DNA from: an uncultured Bacteroides sp.
GTDB lineage: Bacteria; Bacteroidota; Bacteroidia; Bacteroidales; Bacteroidaceae
Reading direction: 5' to 3'
Length of the DNA stretch: 14,482 nucleotides
Assembly: GCA_900553815.1 (NCBI GenBank)
Contig: USEY01000069.1
Coordinates: 1 to 14,482 of the forward strand
The notes below the pieces were generated by a model. The model searched no databases. It saw nothing but the letters and a program-made list of their open reading frames with translations, and was not told where the DNA came from. The translations under genes were made by a program, and so were the position numbers. Shown one piece after another: positions 6,849-14,054 of the stretch (position 1 is its first letter; each line of letters opens with the position of its first letter).

Positions 6849-7166
6849 ATGTTTATAGAGTTTGATAAAGAGTACTTGCGCGAATTGTTTGAAAACGGCC
6901 GCACAAATGATAAAAAGCACCGTTATCAGCCGGAAGTGATAAGAGGGTATTGTAAATGCGTTATGTTCCTTAGCCATGCGGAAAATATAGAGCAACTCTA
7001 TAACATACATTCACTTAACTATGAAGTTTTGCAAGGTGATAAAAAAGGTATTTCTTCCGTACGCATAAATCATAAATATCGACTTGAATTTACCGTAAGA
7101 GAAATGATGAATGAACAAATAATCACAATTTGCAAATTATTAGAAATCAGCAATCATTATAAATAA
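6849..7166 (+). CDS. higB: HigB-like toxin of a type II toxin-antitoxin system (RelE superfamily)
   Basis: A 105-residue protein matching the HigB / plasmid maintenance killer family (PF05015), ribosome-dependent mRNA interferases with a RelE fold. The middle-to-end pattern, LNYEVLQGDKKG followed by SSVRINHKYRLEF (56-81), is the conserved region in which a basic residue (here Arg72 or Arg78) contributes to catalysis. The C-terminus ICKLLEISNHYK matches the usual HY-containing end of the family. It is slightly longer than typical HigB (about 92 residues) because of an N-terminal extension (FENGRTNDKKHRYQPEVIRGYCK). Toxin-first order followed by the antitoxin 6 nt downstream is the hallmark of higBA. 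It has its own promoter. Base composition is visibly more AT-rich than the flanking housekeeping genes, which suggests horizontal acquisition. Confidence 0.85.
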   Translation: MFIEFDKEYLRELFENGRTNDKKHRYQPEVIRGYCKCVMFLSHAENIEQLYNIHSLNYEVLQGDKKGISSVRINHKYRLEFTVREMMNEQIITICKLLEISNHYK

Positions 7167-7172
7167 AGCTTT

Positions 7173-7508
7173 ATGAATACAGCAAAAAAAATCTATGCTC
7201 CTCATGAGCTAATGCCGTCAGCCCCGATACATCCGGGTGAAATGCTTAAGGACGAATTGGAAGCACGTGGAATGTCACAAAGAAAATTTGCAGGCATAAT
7301 CAATATGCCTTATACGGCCTTCAATGAAATAATCAACGGCAAACGCCCGATAACAACCGATACAGCATTAAAAATTGAAGCTGCAACAGGTATTTCCGCG
7401 AATATCTGGGTAGGATTACAGAGCGACTACAACATCCAGACAGCCCGTAAAGACAGCAAGTTGTCTGCCATATTGGAAAATATACGCAAAGCTGTTGCAG
7501 TGCTTTAA
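7173..7508 (+). CDS. higA: HigA-like antitoxin, XRE-family HTH
   Basis: A 111-residue antitoxin of the HigA (VapI-related) family. PIHPGEMLKDELEARGMSQ (18-36) is the diagnostic start of the HTH domain. RKFAGIINMPYTAFNEIINGKRPIT (37-61) provides the DNA-binding helices. IWVGLQSDYNIQTAR (78-92) matches the family's W..LQ..Yd. segment. It neutralises the toxin encoded just upstream (6-nt gap, one operon) and is expected to repress their shared promoter. The N-terminal 17 residues, including YAPHELMPSA, are an extension seen in some HigA proteins that may contact the toxin. The gene is intact, so the module looks potentially functional. Confidence 0.88.
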   Translation: MNTAKKIYAPHELMPSAPIHPGEMLKDELEARGMSQRKFAGIINMPYTAFNEIINGKRPITTDTALKIEAATGISANIWVGLQSDYNIQTARKDSKLSAILENIRKAVAVL

Positions 7509-7616
7509 ATGCAATTACTGCATAAAAAATACCGCATGAATCTGCGTAAATATATCGCCGCATCTGCCAATCATTCTCATACACTAAACAGAACAGCTAC
7601 AACCGTATATAGATTA

Positions 7617-7645
7617 TTCAAGTTTCGGTTTTACCGAAACTTGAA
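7617..7645. repeat. Perfect 13-bp hairpin with TTT loop
   Basis: TTCAAGTTTCGGT (7617-7629), TTT loop, ACCGAAACTTGAA (7633-7645). It is strong enough to act as a stem-loop at the end of the higBA transcript. It is not followed by a U run, so it may stabilise the 3' end rather than terminate by the classic mechanism. Confidence 0.75.
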
Positions 7646-7805
7646 GGAGTTAAAGGAGTTAAAAGGAGTTATCGCCCACCAAGGTGGGCTTAGAAGTTAA
7701 AGGCCAATAGACCTGTTACTGCCAATTTTTTCTTTTGCAAGACTATCGGCTTTAACTTCTAACAGAGCAAAGCGAAGTGATAACTTCTATAACTTCTTAA
7801 CTTCC
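7646..7805. repeat. Pair of ~60-bp imperfect inverted repeats with a swapped 16-nt core
   Basis: The left arm (7646-7705) has three GGAGTTA-type units, a 16-nt core that is itself a hairpin (GCCCACC/GGTGGGC), then TTAGAAGTTAAAGGCC. The right arm (7748-7805), read in reverse complement, has three GAAGTTA-type units, a different 16-nt core (ACTTCGCTTTGCTCTG), then TTAGAAGTTAAAGCC. The arms are separated by 42 nt. Outer blocks are conserved while the cores are unrelated, so these look like two copies of a modular repeat in opposite orientation. Together they could form a large stem and act as a bidirectional transcription barrier. Confidence 0.8.
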
Positions 7806-7947
7806 AGTGAAATATCAAATCAGAAACTTAAGTAGATTATCAGTTCCTCACCTTTCACAGAGGGATTTTGCCTTTTCACCATCCTCCGATAATCTGAGTA
7901 CATCGCGAAAAACTGTATTTATATCAAGCAGCGGAGTAACCCAAATC

Positions 7948-8601
7948 TCATCCCACCACCATACCATCCTTTAAGTGAATAGTCCGGTCGGTCAGAGAAG
8001 CCAGGCCTTCGTCGTGAGTAACAATGACAAAGGTTTGGCCAAGACGGTCGCGAAGGTCAAAGAACAGCTGGTGGAGTTCTTCCTTATTGTGAGAGTCAAG
8101 ACTGCCGGAGGGCTCGTCGGCCAGCACGACAGAAGGATGGTTGATGAGTGCACGGGCTACGGCTACACGCTGTTTTTCACCTCCTGACAGCTCATTGGGT
8201 TTATGAGAAGCACGCTCTTCCAGCCCCATGAGACGCAGCATATCGAGCGAAGCTGTCGTGGCTTCGGAAGGTTTACGACCGGCAATAAGGGCGGGAATCA
8301 TGACATTTTCCAGAGCCGTAAACTCGGGCAACAGTTGGTGGAACTGAAAGACAAAGCCGATGTGACGGTTACGGAAAGCCGACAATTCACGCTCTTTCAG
8401 GCGACCGGTTTCCTCGCCATTTATCAATACACGCCCGCTATCGGGAGCATCGAGCGTACCCATTATCTGCAACAAGGTGGTCTTTCCTGCCCCGCTGGGA
8501 CCTACGATGCTGACCACCTCGCCTTGCTGTATCTGCATATCTATACCCCTGAGCACTTGCAGGGAACCAAAACTCTTGGTAATGCCTTCCAACTGAATCA
8601 T
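7948..8601 (-). CDS. lolD: LolD-like ABC transporter ATP-binding protein
   Basis: A 217-residue ABC ATPase. Walker A is GPSGAGKT (34-41), the Q-loop Gln is Gln86 in [17 protein letters not shown], the signature is ELSGGEKQR (137-145), Walker B is [12 protein letters not shown] (158-169) and the switch His is His196 in VTHDE. The Q-loop neighbourhood ([19 protein letters not shown]) and the short length match LolD, which powers release of lipoproteins from the inner membrane for outer-membrane delivery, and the related MacB/FtsE group. All catalytic residues are present. No LolC/LolE-type permease is next to it. A lone ATPase gene is usual in Bacteroidota genomes, where the permease is encoded elsewhere; the assignment as LolD rather than another MacB-class ATPase is therefore probable, not proven. 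It lies 115 nt downstream of tcdA on the same strand. Confidence 0.85.
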   Translation of the reverse strand: MIQLEGITKSFGSLQVLRGIDMQIQQGEVVSIVGPSGAGKTTLLQIMGTLDAPDSGRVLINGEETGRLKERELSAFRNRHIGFVFQFHQLLPEFTALENVMIPALIAGRKPSEATTASLDMLRLMGLEERASHKPNELSGGEKQRVAVARALINHPSVVLADEPSGSLDSHNKEELHQLFFDLRDRLGQTFVIVTHDEGLASLTDRTIHLKDGMVVG

Positions 8602-8611
8602 GTTGAGGATT

Positions 8612-8713
8612 TTAAATTTTAGATTTTAGATGTCTGATTTTTAAATGTCTGAGTTCCGATTTTAGATGTCTGATGTATGAATTCCGATTTCTGAAATCTA
8701 AAATCTGAAATCA
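8612..8713. repeat. Short AT-rich direct and inverted repeats in the tcdA-lolD gap
   Basis: The 17-mer GATTTTAGATGTCTGAT occurs twice exactly (8622-8638 and 8658-8674). TTCCGATTT recurs around 8654 and 8682. ATCTAAAATC (8696-8705) is the reverse complement of the start of the 17-mer. The array fills nearly the whole spacer and looks like replication-slippage DNA. It may form alternative hairpins between the two cistrons. Confidence 0.75.
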
Positions 8714-8716
8714 ATC

Positions 8717-9427
8717 TCATAGCCGCTTGATGACGTATTCGGCCAAATAACAACCGAAGACAGCAGGCAGATAGCTGACGGTACCACAAGTGGATTTCTT
8801 GTTCATCTCGTCATCGGTGAGCAGTACAGCCTTGGGGTCGGCCTGCTCGGTACTGAACACTACGGGCAACTTATGCCTGATGCCCATCTTCTGCAGGCGT
8901 TTCCTGACGGCCTTGCTCAGGCCACAGTGGTAGGTATCCCACACGTCGGCAAAACGCACCTGGGTAATGTCACTTTTGGCACCTGCGCCCATGCTTGATA
9001 CTATCTTGATACGCCTGCGCAAGGTTTCAGCTATAAGGTGGCATTTGGGAGCCAAGGTATCTATGGCGTCGACCACGAAATCGTAAGAAGCAGCATCGAG
9101 CAAAGCCGGTATGTCACCGTCTTTCAGGAAGGCCTGAACCACGGTCAGCTCCAGCTGTGGATTAATATCCCTGAGCCGGGCAGCCATTACATCGGCTTTG
9201 GCTTGCCCCAACGTGGAGTGCAGGGCGGGGAGCTGCCGGTTGAGGTTGGTGGGCTGCACAGTATCGGCATCCACAATGGTCATGCGTCCTACACCTGCAC
9301 GACATATCATCTCGGCGGCATAGGCTCCTACACCACCCAAGCCAACTACCAGCACATGAGCACGCTGCAAGCGGTCGGCCTTTTCCTGTCCCAGCAATAG
9401 CCGGGTTCTTTGTTGCCAGTCTTCCAT
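8717..9427 (-). CDS. tcdA: tRNA threonylcarbamoyladenosine dehydratase (ThiF/E1-like)
   Basis: A 236-residue E1-like enzyme that uses ATP to convert t6A37 of ANN-decoding tRNAs to its cyclic form, improving decoding. The Rossmann nucleotide site GLGGVGAYAAEMICRAGVG (29-47) is followed by IVDADTV (51-57), NLNRQ (61-65) and VVDAIDT (118-124), the standard adenylation residues of the TcdA/CsdL family (older names YgdL, CsdL). SMGAGAKSDITQVRFADV (145-162) and the C-terminal CGTVSYLPAVFG (214-225) are specific to this branch rather than to ThiF or MoeB. I start at the ATG at 9427, which overlaps the upstream antiporter stop codon as TGATG; one more codon upstream (TTG) is possible but unnecessary. 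The overlap implies translational coupling with the antiporter gene. Confidence 0.9.
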   Translation of the reverse strand: MEDWQQRTRLLLGQEKADRLQRAHVLVVGLGGVGAYAAEMICRAGVGRMTIVDADTVQPTNLNRQLPALHSTLGQAKADVMAARLRDINPQLELTVVQAFLKDGDIPALLDAASYDFVVDAIDTLAPKCHLIAETLRRRIKIVSSMGAGAKSDITQVRFADVWDTYHCGLSKAVRKRLQKMGIRHKLPVVFSTEQADPKAVLLTDDEMNKKSTCGTVSYLPAVFGCYLAEYVIKRL

Positions 9428-11556
9428 CAATTTTTCTTAAACCATTTATAGAACCAGCGCCCCACACGTTCATAGTGTTGCGCCTCATTGCTGCCATGCA
9501 GGTTGAAATAGGACAAGACATCCTGCGGGTCGCCCAACTGGTCGGGATAGAGCACGATAAGGCTGTTGTTGGCAAAATAACGACTTATCTGCGAAGGCAG
9601 CTTCTCGAAAGAGCTGTCGTAAGAAATAGCGCCACGGCGGGCACTGATGATGATAAGCAGATGGTCGTAGTTGACCTGTCCTGTCAATATCAGCAAGTCG
9701 TCCCAGTCGTCGAGCAAAGAGAAGTCAGCTTTTGCCAGGCTGTATTTATCCAAAACAAGTGCCTTGAGCGGACGGGTGGTTTCTTCATTGGCAAAGAAAT
9801 GCACCCGGCAATCGAGCGTACTGCCCATACGGCAAACATGTTCTACCCACTTGCTGAAACCGGCTTCGTATTCGGCCTTAGGAGGCACTGCCACCACAAT
9901 GCGACGCAAAGTATTGATAGGCATCAGGAACTTGGCAATCATGACTTCGCGGTGCAGACCCTTCAAAAGGTTTTCGGCCAGCATACCGAAAAAAGAGTCG
10001 ACGATGTTCACCTTCCGGTGAAGGCCAATGATTACATCGGTGGCATCGTATTCTTTGGCCGTATGAATGATTCCGGCAGCAATATTCATATCGTAGCGGG
10101 TTATCTGCTTGAGTGAGACGTCGGCCGAAGCGGTAATCATGGCAGCCCGTTCCAGATAACGCTTGCCGCGCTGCTCTACCCCTTCCGAACTGTTATCGTC
10201 GTTTACAACACTCAAGGCAAGCAGATTGTCGGCCTGCTTGGGATCACGGATGACCAGAGCCAGGCTCATCAGATACTCCAACGTATCGGGGTTGGCTACA
10301 GGTATCAGAATGCGTTCTTCTTCACGATGGCGTTCTTCCTCGGGATGAGCCTCACACATGGCCATTTTGCGCGCGGCTCGTTCAGTAATAAATGAACTGA
10401 CCACACACGTCACCAGAATGAGGAGCACTGTGCCGTTGAGAACGTCATCGTTGAGCAAACGTTCGCCAGTAGGCAAGATGATGTTATAACCGACCAATAC
10501 GGCAGCCAGCGTAGCAGCAGCCTGCGCATTGCTGAGGCCGTACATCAGGTCGCGTTCCAACACAGACATCTTATATATCTTCTGCGTAAGCCAACAGGCA
10601 ATCCACTTACCGGTAAGGGCCATGACTATCATTACAACAGCTACCTTAAGCGCATCGCCTTGCCCAAAAATGACATGAATGTCAATCAGCATTCCTACTC
10701 CTATAAGGAAATAAGGAATGAAAAGGGCATTGCCCACAAATTCCAGATGATTCATAAGGGGAGAAACGTGGGGAATAAGACGGTTGAGCACCAGACCGGC
10801 CAGGAATGCCCCCAGAATACCCTCCATACCTACAAATTCCATGAGTCCGGCACCGAGAAATACCAGCGCCAGCACAAAGATGAACTGCATGACATTGTCA
10901 TCGTAACGGCGGAAGAACCAGCGTCCGATGCGGGGGAAGGAATACATGATAAGCGCACCCAGAAAGACAACCTTTATCACCAGCCACAGCCAAAAGAAGC
11001 CGCCCGACTCACCCTTGAACAGTCCACCCACCACTGCCAGCACAAGCAGCGTCAGGGTATCGGTCACGGCTGTACCGCCTACGGCTATGCTGACACTGCG
11101 ATTGCGCGAAACACCATAGCGGATGACAATGGGATAGGCTACAAGCGTGTGGGAGGCATACATACTGGCCAGCAGGATGGAAGTAATGACGCTATACTTC
11201 AGATAGGCGACATTGGCTACAAAACCTATCACAATGGGTACAATAAAGGCCAGAAGTCCCAGCACCAGAGCCTTAGAACGATTTTTTTTGAAATCGGACA
11301 TGTTCATCTCAAGACCTGCCAGAAACATGATGTAATACAGGCCCACCTTTCCGAAAAGCTCAAAACTGCTGTCGCGGCTCAGTATATTGAAACCATGCTC
11401 ACCAATGACCAAGCCCGCTAATATCATACCTATGATGTGAGGAATGCGAAGCTTGTTGAGCAACATCGGGGCAAACAAAATAATAAGAAGTACAAGGAGA
11501 AATATCCATGTAGGGTCAGTTATAGGTAGTTTCAAACTGATATTGAGCCAATCCAT
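9427..11556 (-). CDS. CPA2-family cation/proton antiporter with C-terminal USP-like domains
   Basis: A 709-residue fusion. Residues 1 to about 395 form a Na+(K+)/H+ exchanger domain (PF00999) with about 12-13 membrane helices: LRIPHIIGMILAGLVIGEHG (36-55) is the typical second-helix region, GLEMNMSDFKKN (81-92) follows helix 3, and GGTAVTDTLTLL (160-171) holds the ion-binding Asp166. Where many electrogenic antiporters have Asp-Asp, this one has Thr-Asp. A Lys (Lys317 in LTGKWIACW) lies in a late helix. Residues from about 416 carry a universal-stress-protein-like domain (ILIPVANPDTLEYLMSLA, then ATDVIIGLHRK). A second, more diverged one runs from about 550 (RRIVVAVPPKAE). USP domains may bind nucleotides and regulate transport, by analogy with other CPA2-USP proteins. 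Ion specificity is unknown. The gene starts the minus-strand series with tcdA and overlaps it by one base. Confidence 0.9.
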   Translation of the reverse strand: MDWLNISLKLPITDPTWIFLLVLLIILFAPMLLNKLRIPHIIGMILAGLVIGEHGFNILSRDSSFELFGKVGLYYIMFLAGLEMNMSDFKKNRSKALVLGLLAFIVPIVIGFVANVAYLKYSVITSILLASMYASHTLVAYPIVIRYGVSRNRSVSIAVGGTAVTDTLTLLVLAVVGGLFKGESGGFFWLWLVIKVVFLGALIMYSFPRIGRWFFRRYDDNVMQFIFVLALVFLGAGLMEFVGMEGILGAFLAGLVLNRLIPHVSPLMNHLEFVGNALFIPYFLIGVGMLIDIHVIFGQGDALKVAVVMIVMALTGKWIACWLTQKIYKMSVLERDLMYGLSNAQAAATLAAVLVGYNIILPTGERLLNDDVLNGTVLLILVTCVVSSFITERAARKMAMCEAHPEEERHREEERILIPVANPDTLEYLMSLALVIRDPKQADNLLALSVVNDDNSSEGVEQRGKRYLERAAMITASADVSLKQITRYDMNIAAGIIHTAKEYDATDVIIGLHRKVNIVDSFFGMLAENLLKGLHREVMIAKFLMPINTLRRIVVAVPPKAEYEAGFSKWVEHVCRMGSTLDCRVHFFANEETTRPLKALVLDKYSLAKADFSLLDDWDDLLILTGQVNYDHLLIIISARRGAISYDSSFEKLPSQISRYFANNSLIVLYPDQLGDPQDVLSYFNLHGSNEAQHYERVGRWFYKWFKKN

Positions 11557-11859
11557 AAGAGCCAGTATTAGGTTTTGTCCTGCAAATTAACGAAAAAGTT
11601 TTCACTTTATGGGGTGTCATACAGCAATTTGTTATAAATTTGCAGCCAAATCTTACGTTTTAAAGATTTATATCTCGCAAGCTTAATATAAAGGCAACAA
11701 GTGGACAGGTAGACGGGCGAACAAGACATAACGGCAGTTATTTGAGTGAGCCACAGACAGAGAGCCGTGTCTACAAATATTCAACGGTTTGCATTCTTTA
11801 TCGTTAGGCTGGCAGAAACACTACAATTAAATTATTAACAACTAAGTAAAAGAAGAAAA
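11557..11859. other. Divergent intergenic region with a long asd leader
   Basis: 303 bases between the antiporter (minus) and asd (plus). A -7-like motif lies at 11635-11642. A stem with arms AGACA+CGGC (11724-11735) and GCCGTGTCT (11764-11772), separated by 28 nt, lies in the asd leader. No leader peptide with runs of Lys/Thr/Met codons and no known riboswitch motif was recognised. Confidence 0.5.
11635..11642 (+). promoter_or_regulatory. Candidate -7 element for asd
   Basis: TAAATTTG fits TAnnTTTG. It would give a leader of about 210 nt before asd. The -33 region is not convincing, and a closer start of transcription cannot be excluded. Confidence 0.38.
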
Positions 11860-12867
11860 ATGAAAGTAGCAATTGTTGGAGCAAGCGGAGCCGTAGGACA
11901 AGAATTCCTGCGAGTGCTCGATGAGAGAAATTTCCCGGTGGACGAATTAGTGCTGTTTGGTTCTAAACGCAGTGCTGGCAGCAAATATACCTTCCGTGGT
12001 AAACAAATCGAGGTCAAACTCTTGCAACACAACGATGACTTTAAAGGGGTAGACATAGCTTTCACTTCCGCTGGTGCAGGCACCTCAAAGGAGTTTGCCG
12101 AGACCATAACCAAATATGGTGCGGTGATGATTGACAACTCCAGTGCCTTCCGTATGGATGCGGACGTACCCTTGGTAGTGCCTGAAGTAAATGCAGCAGA
12201 CGCCAAAGACCGTCCCCGCGGCATCATTGCCAACCCAAACTGTACTACCATCCAGATGGTAGTGGCCCTGAAAGCCATCGAACAGCTATCGCACATAAAG
12301 ACCGTACACGTGTCTACTTATCAGGCAGCCAGCGGTGCCGGAGCAGCTGCCATGGATGAACTATACGAGCAATACCGCCAAGTGCTGGCAGGGGAACCTG
12401 TGAAAGTGGAGAAATTCGCCTATCAGCTGGCATTCAACCTTATCCCGCAAATTGATGTATTTACCGACAACGGATACACCAAGGAGGAGATGAAGATGTA
12501 CAACGAAACACGTAAAATCATGCACTCTGACGTGAAGGTGAGCGCTACTTGCGTACGTGTTCCGGCTCTGCGCTCTCATTCTGAAAGCATCTGGGTAGAG
12601 ACAGAACGTCCTATTTCGGTAGAAGAAGCTCGCGAAGCTTTTGCTAAAGGCGAGGGCCTGGTACTGATGGACAACCCGGCCAAAAAAGAATATCCTATGC
12701 CGCTGTTCCTGGCTGGCAAAGACCCTGTTTATGTAGGACGCATACGCAAGGACTTGGCTAATGAGAACGGATTGACATTCTGGATTGTAGGCGACCAGAT
12801 AAAAAAAGGTGCTGCACTGAATGCCGTACAGATAGCCGAATATCTGATTAAGGAAAACAATATTTGA
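11860..12867 (+). CDS. asd: Aspartate-semialdehyde dehydrogenase
   Basis: A 335-residue cytoplasmic enzyme that reduces beta-aspartyl phosphate to L-aspartate 4-semialdehyde with NADPH, the branch point for lysine/diaminopimelate, threonine and methionine. [14 protein letters not shown] (7-20) is the NADP-binding loop and [11 protein letters not shown] (70-80) the next cofactor contact. NSSAFRM (93-99) is followed by the catalytic segment NPNCTT with Cys128. [10 protein letters not shown] (153-162) binds substrate, and His240 in [10 protein letters not shown] is the general base. Length and motif spacing match the bacterial USG-1/Asd class found in Gram-positives and Bacteroidota (about 330-340 residues). 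The start [10 protein letters not shown] is the family standard, with an A-rich leader (AGAAGAAAA) just upstream. It is a single-gene transcription unit with a strong terminator after it. The long leader may carry regulation. Confidence 0.96.
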   Translation: MKVAIVGASGAVGQEFLRVLDERNFPVDELVLFGSKRSAGSKYTFRGKQIEVKLLQHNDDFKGVDIAFTSAGAGTSKEFAETITKYGAVMIDNSSAFRMDADVPLVVPEVNAADAKDRPRGIIANPNCTTIQMVVALKAIEQLSHIKTVHVSTYQAASGAGAAAMDELYEQYRQVLAGEPVKVEKFAYQLAFNLIPQIDVFTDNGYTKEEMKMYNETRKIMHSDVKVSATCVRVPALRSHSESIWVETERPISVEEAREAFAKGEGLVLMDNPAKKEYPMPLFLAGKDPVYVGRIRKDLANENGLTFWIVGDQIKKGAALNAVQIAEYLIKENNI

Positions 12868-12886
12868 CATATATAAATTTAAGGTA

Positions 12887-12915
12887 AAGGGCAAGCTTTC
12901 GCTTGCCCTTCTTTG
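12887..12915 (+). terminator. Intrinsic terminator after asd
   Basis: AAGGGCAAGC (12887-12896), TTTC loop, GCTTGCCCTT (12901-12910): a perfect 10-bp stem 19 nt behind the stop codon, followed by the T-rich CTTTG. The stem is symmetric enough to work on either strand. Confidence 0.85.
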
Positions 12916-13094
12916 TATCACACCCCGACAGTCCGTCTTATGCAACTTCCTCATAAGGAAGCAACCAACAGGAAAGCCAAAAGAATAAACAAATTTCCTA
13001 AAAAGCGGAAAGCACGCCCATTTGAGAAAAGTGGATTTTGAAATATGACTCATCAAATTTCGGGACATAAACGCCATTATATTAAAAAAAACAA

Positions 13095-13102
13095 TATATT
13101 TG
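13095..13102 (+). promoter_or_regulatory. Candidate -7 element for the BadF-type gene
   Basis: TATATTTG matches TAnnTTTG exactly, 28 nt before the ATG; upstream DNA is A-rich. A canonical TTTG -33 is not seen. Confidence 0.5.
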
Positions 13103-13129
13103 TAACCAAAATCTAATAAACAAGCCTTT

Positions 13130-13981
13130 ATGAAACTTATTGCAGACAGCGGTTCGACACGAACCGAATGGGCTTTAGTAGAGGACGACCATTCCATACA
13201 ACGTGCTTTTACTGAAGGTTTAAATCCCTTTTTCCAGACCCGGAGAGAGATTAGCAGAAGCGTGCGTTTGGGTTTGCCGGAAATATTTTTTAAGAAGAAG
13301 CTGGAACAAGTATATTATTATGGTGCAGGATGTAGTTCGTACGAAAAGAAAAACATTCTGGGAGCCTCACTTGTGGCACAGTTTAAAACACCCATACAAG
13401 TAGAGAGCGACTTGTTGGGAGCAGCCCGCGGACTGTTCAAATGCGAAGCTGGCATTGCCTGCATTCTGGGTACAGGTTCTAACTCATGCTTCTACGATGG
13501 GAAAATCATTGCTAAAAACATAAAGCCCGGCGGATACATTCTGGGAGATGAAGGCAGTGGCGCTACTATGGGTAAAGTATTTCTGGCCGATTTACTGAAA
13601 GGTCTGACTCCCAAGAGTGTAGCGAACGATTTCTATGAAAAATTCCGTATCAACAACGACGAAGTAATGGAATCGGTGTACAACCGTCCTTTCCCCAACC
13701 GCTTCTTATCTACCGTGACATATTTTTTGGCTGACCACACCGGAGAAGAATATGTATATGAGCTGATTGTAAACAACCTGCGTTCGTTCTTCAAACGCTG
13801 CGTCTGTCAGTATGACTATCAGAACTATCCCATACGTTTTGTCGGTTCGGTAGCCCATCTGTACGCTGACATACTACGTAACATTGCCAACGAATTTGGA
13901 GTAAACTTGGATGTAATAGCCGAATCGTCCATGAATGGACTCATTGAATTTCATGCCTTGAATCTCACGGAGGAATCATAA
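13130..13981 (+). CDS. BadF/BadG/BcrA/BcrD ATPase-family protein, GlcNAc-kinase-like
   Basis: A 283-residue ASKHA-fold protein. The phosphate-1 loop is ADSGSTRTEWAL (5-16). ESDLLGAARGL (92-102) supplies the likely catalytic Asp94. The phosphate-2 loop is CILGTGSNSC (111-120), GGYILGDEGSG (134-144) follows, and the adenosine motif is FVGSVA (237-242). This layout is that of eukaryotic N-acetylglucosamine kinase and bacterial amino-sugar kinases (MurK/NagK-like) within PF01869. It is not the benzoyl-CoA reductase ATPases, which carry metal-cluster cysteines and a partner subunit. The likely reaction is ATP-dependent phosphorylation of an amino sugar, for instance in cell-wall or glycan salvage, but the substrate is not decided by the sequence. 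The gene stands alone, with its own promoter motif and a 13-bp stem-loop downstream. Confidence 0.85.
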   Translation: MKLIADSGSTRTEWALVEDDHSIQRAFTEGLNPFFQTRREISRSVRLGLPEIFFKKKLEQVYYYGAGCSSYEKKNILGASLVAQFKTPIQVESDLLGAARGLFKCEAGIACILGTGSNSCFYDGKIIAKNIKPGGYILGDEGSGATMGKVFLADLLKGLTPKSVANDFYEKFRINNDEVMESVYNRPFPNRFLSTVTYFLADHTGEEYVYELIVNNLRSFFKRCVCQYDYQNYPIRFVGSVAHLYADILRNIANEFGVNLDVIAESSMNGLIEFHALNLTEES

Positions 13982-14005
13982 ACACACACCGATATTACAG
14001 TTTTT

Positions 14006-14054
14006 ATGGCTTTATTCCTACTCCAAGACGGAAAATGGTTGGGAATAAAGCCAT
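14006..14054. terminator. 13-bp stem-loop after the kinase-like gene
   Basis: ATGGCTTTATTCC (14006-14018) pairs exactly with GGAATAAAGCCAT (14042-14054) around a 23-nt loop. It starts 25 nt after the stop codon. No T tract follows on the plus strand, so it is a candidate terminator or 3'-end stabiliser rather than a classic one. Confidence 0.5.

Larger units (their letters stand above)
7509..7947. other. Convergent, repeat-rich intergenic region
   Basis: 439 bases between the 3' ends of the higA-like gene (plus) and the ABC ATPase gene (minus). It has no credible gene: the short open frame directly after higA is composed largely of the hairpin and repeats. It holds a perfect 13-bp hairpin and a pair of long inverted repeats; the rest (7806-7947) shows nothing I can name. 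Transcripts from both sides must end here. Confidence 0.7.

Noticed and set aside
7509..7700. A 63-codon frame starting right after the antitoxin stop
   Set aside because: Most of it is made of the 13-bp hairpin and the GGAGTTA repeats, so the coding appearance is accidental.
7646..7805. CRISPR array
   Set aside because: Repeats are short, imperfect, in inverted arms and have no regular unique spacers; no cas genes are nearby.
10660..11421. A 253-codon open frame on the plus strand
   Set aside because: It is antisense to the antiporter membrane domain, with a His/Gln/Lys-rich product lacking any motif.
11643..11859. Lysine or SAM-type riboswitch before asd
   Set aside because: No conserved core of a known class could be recognised; only a local stem is visible.
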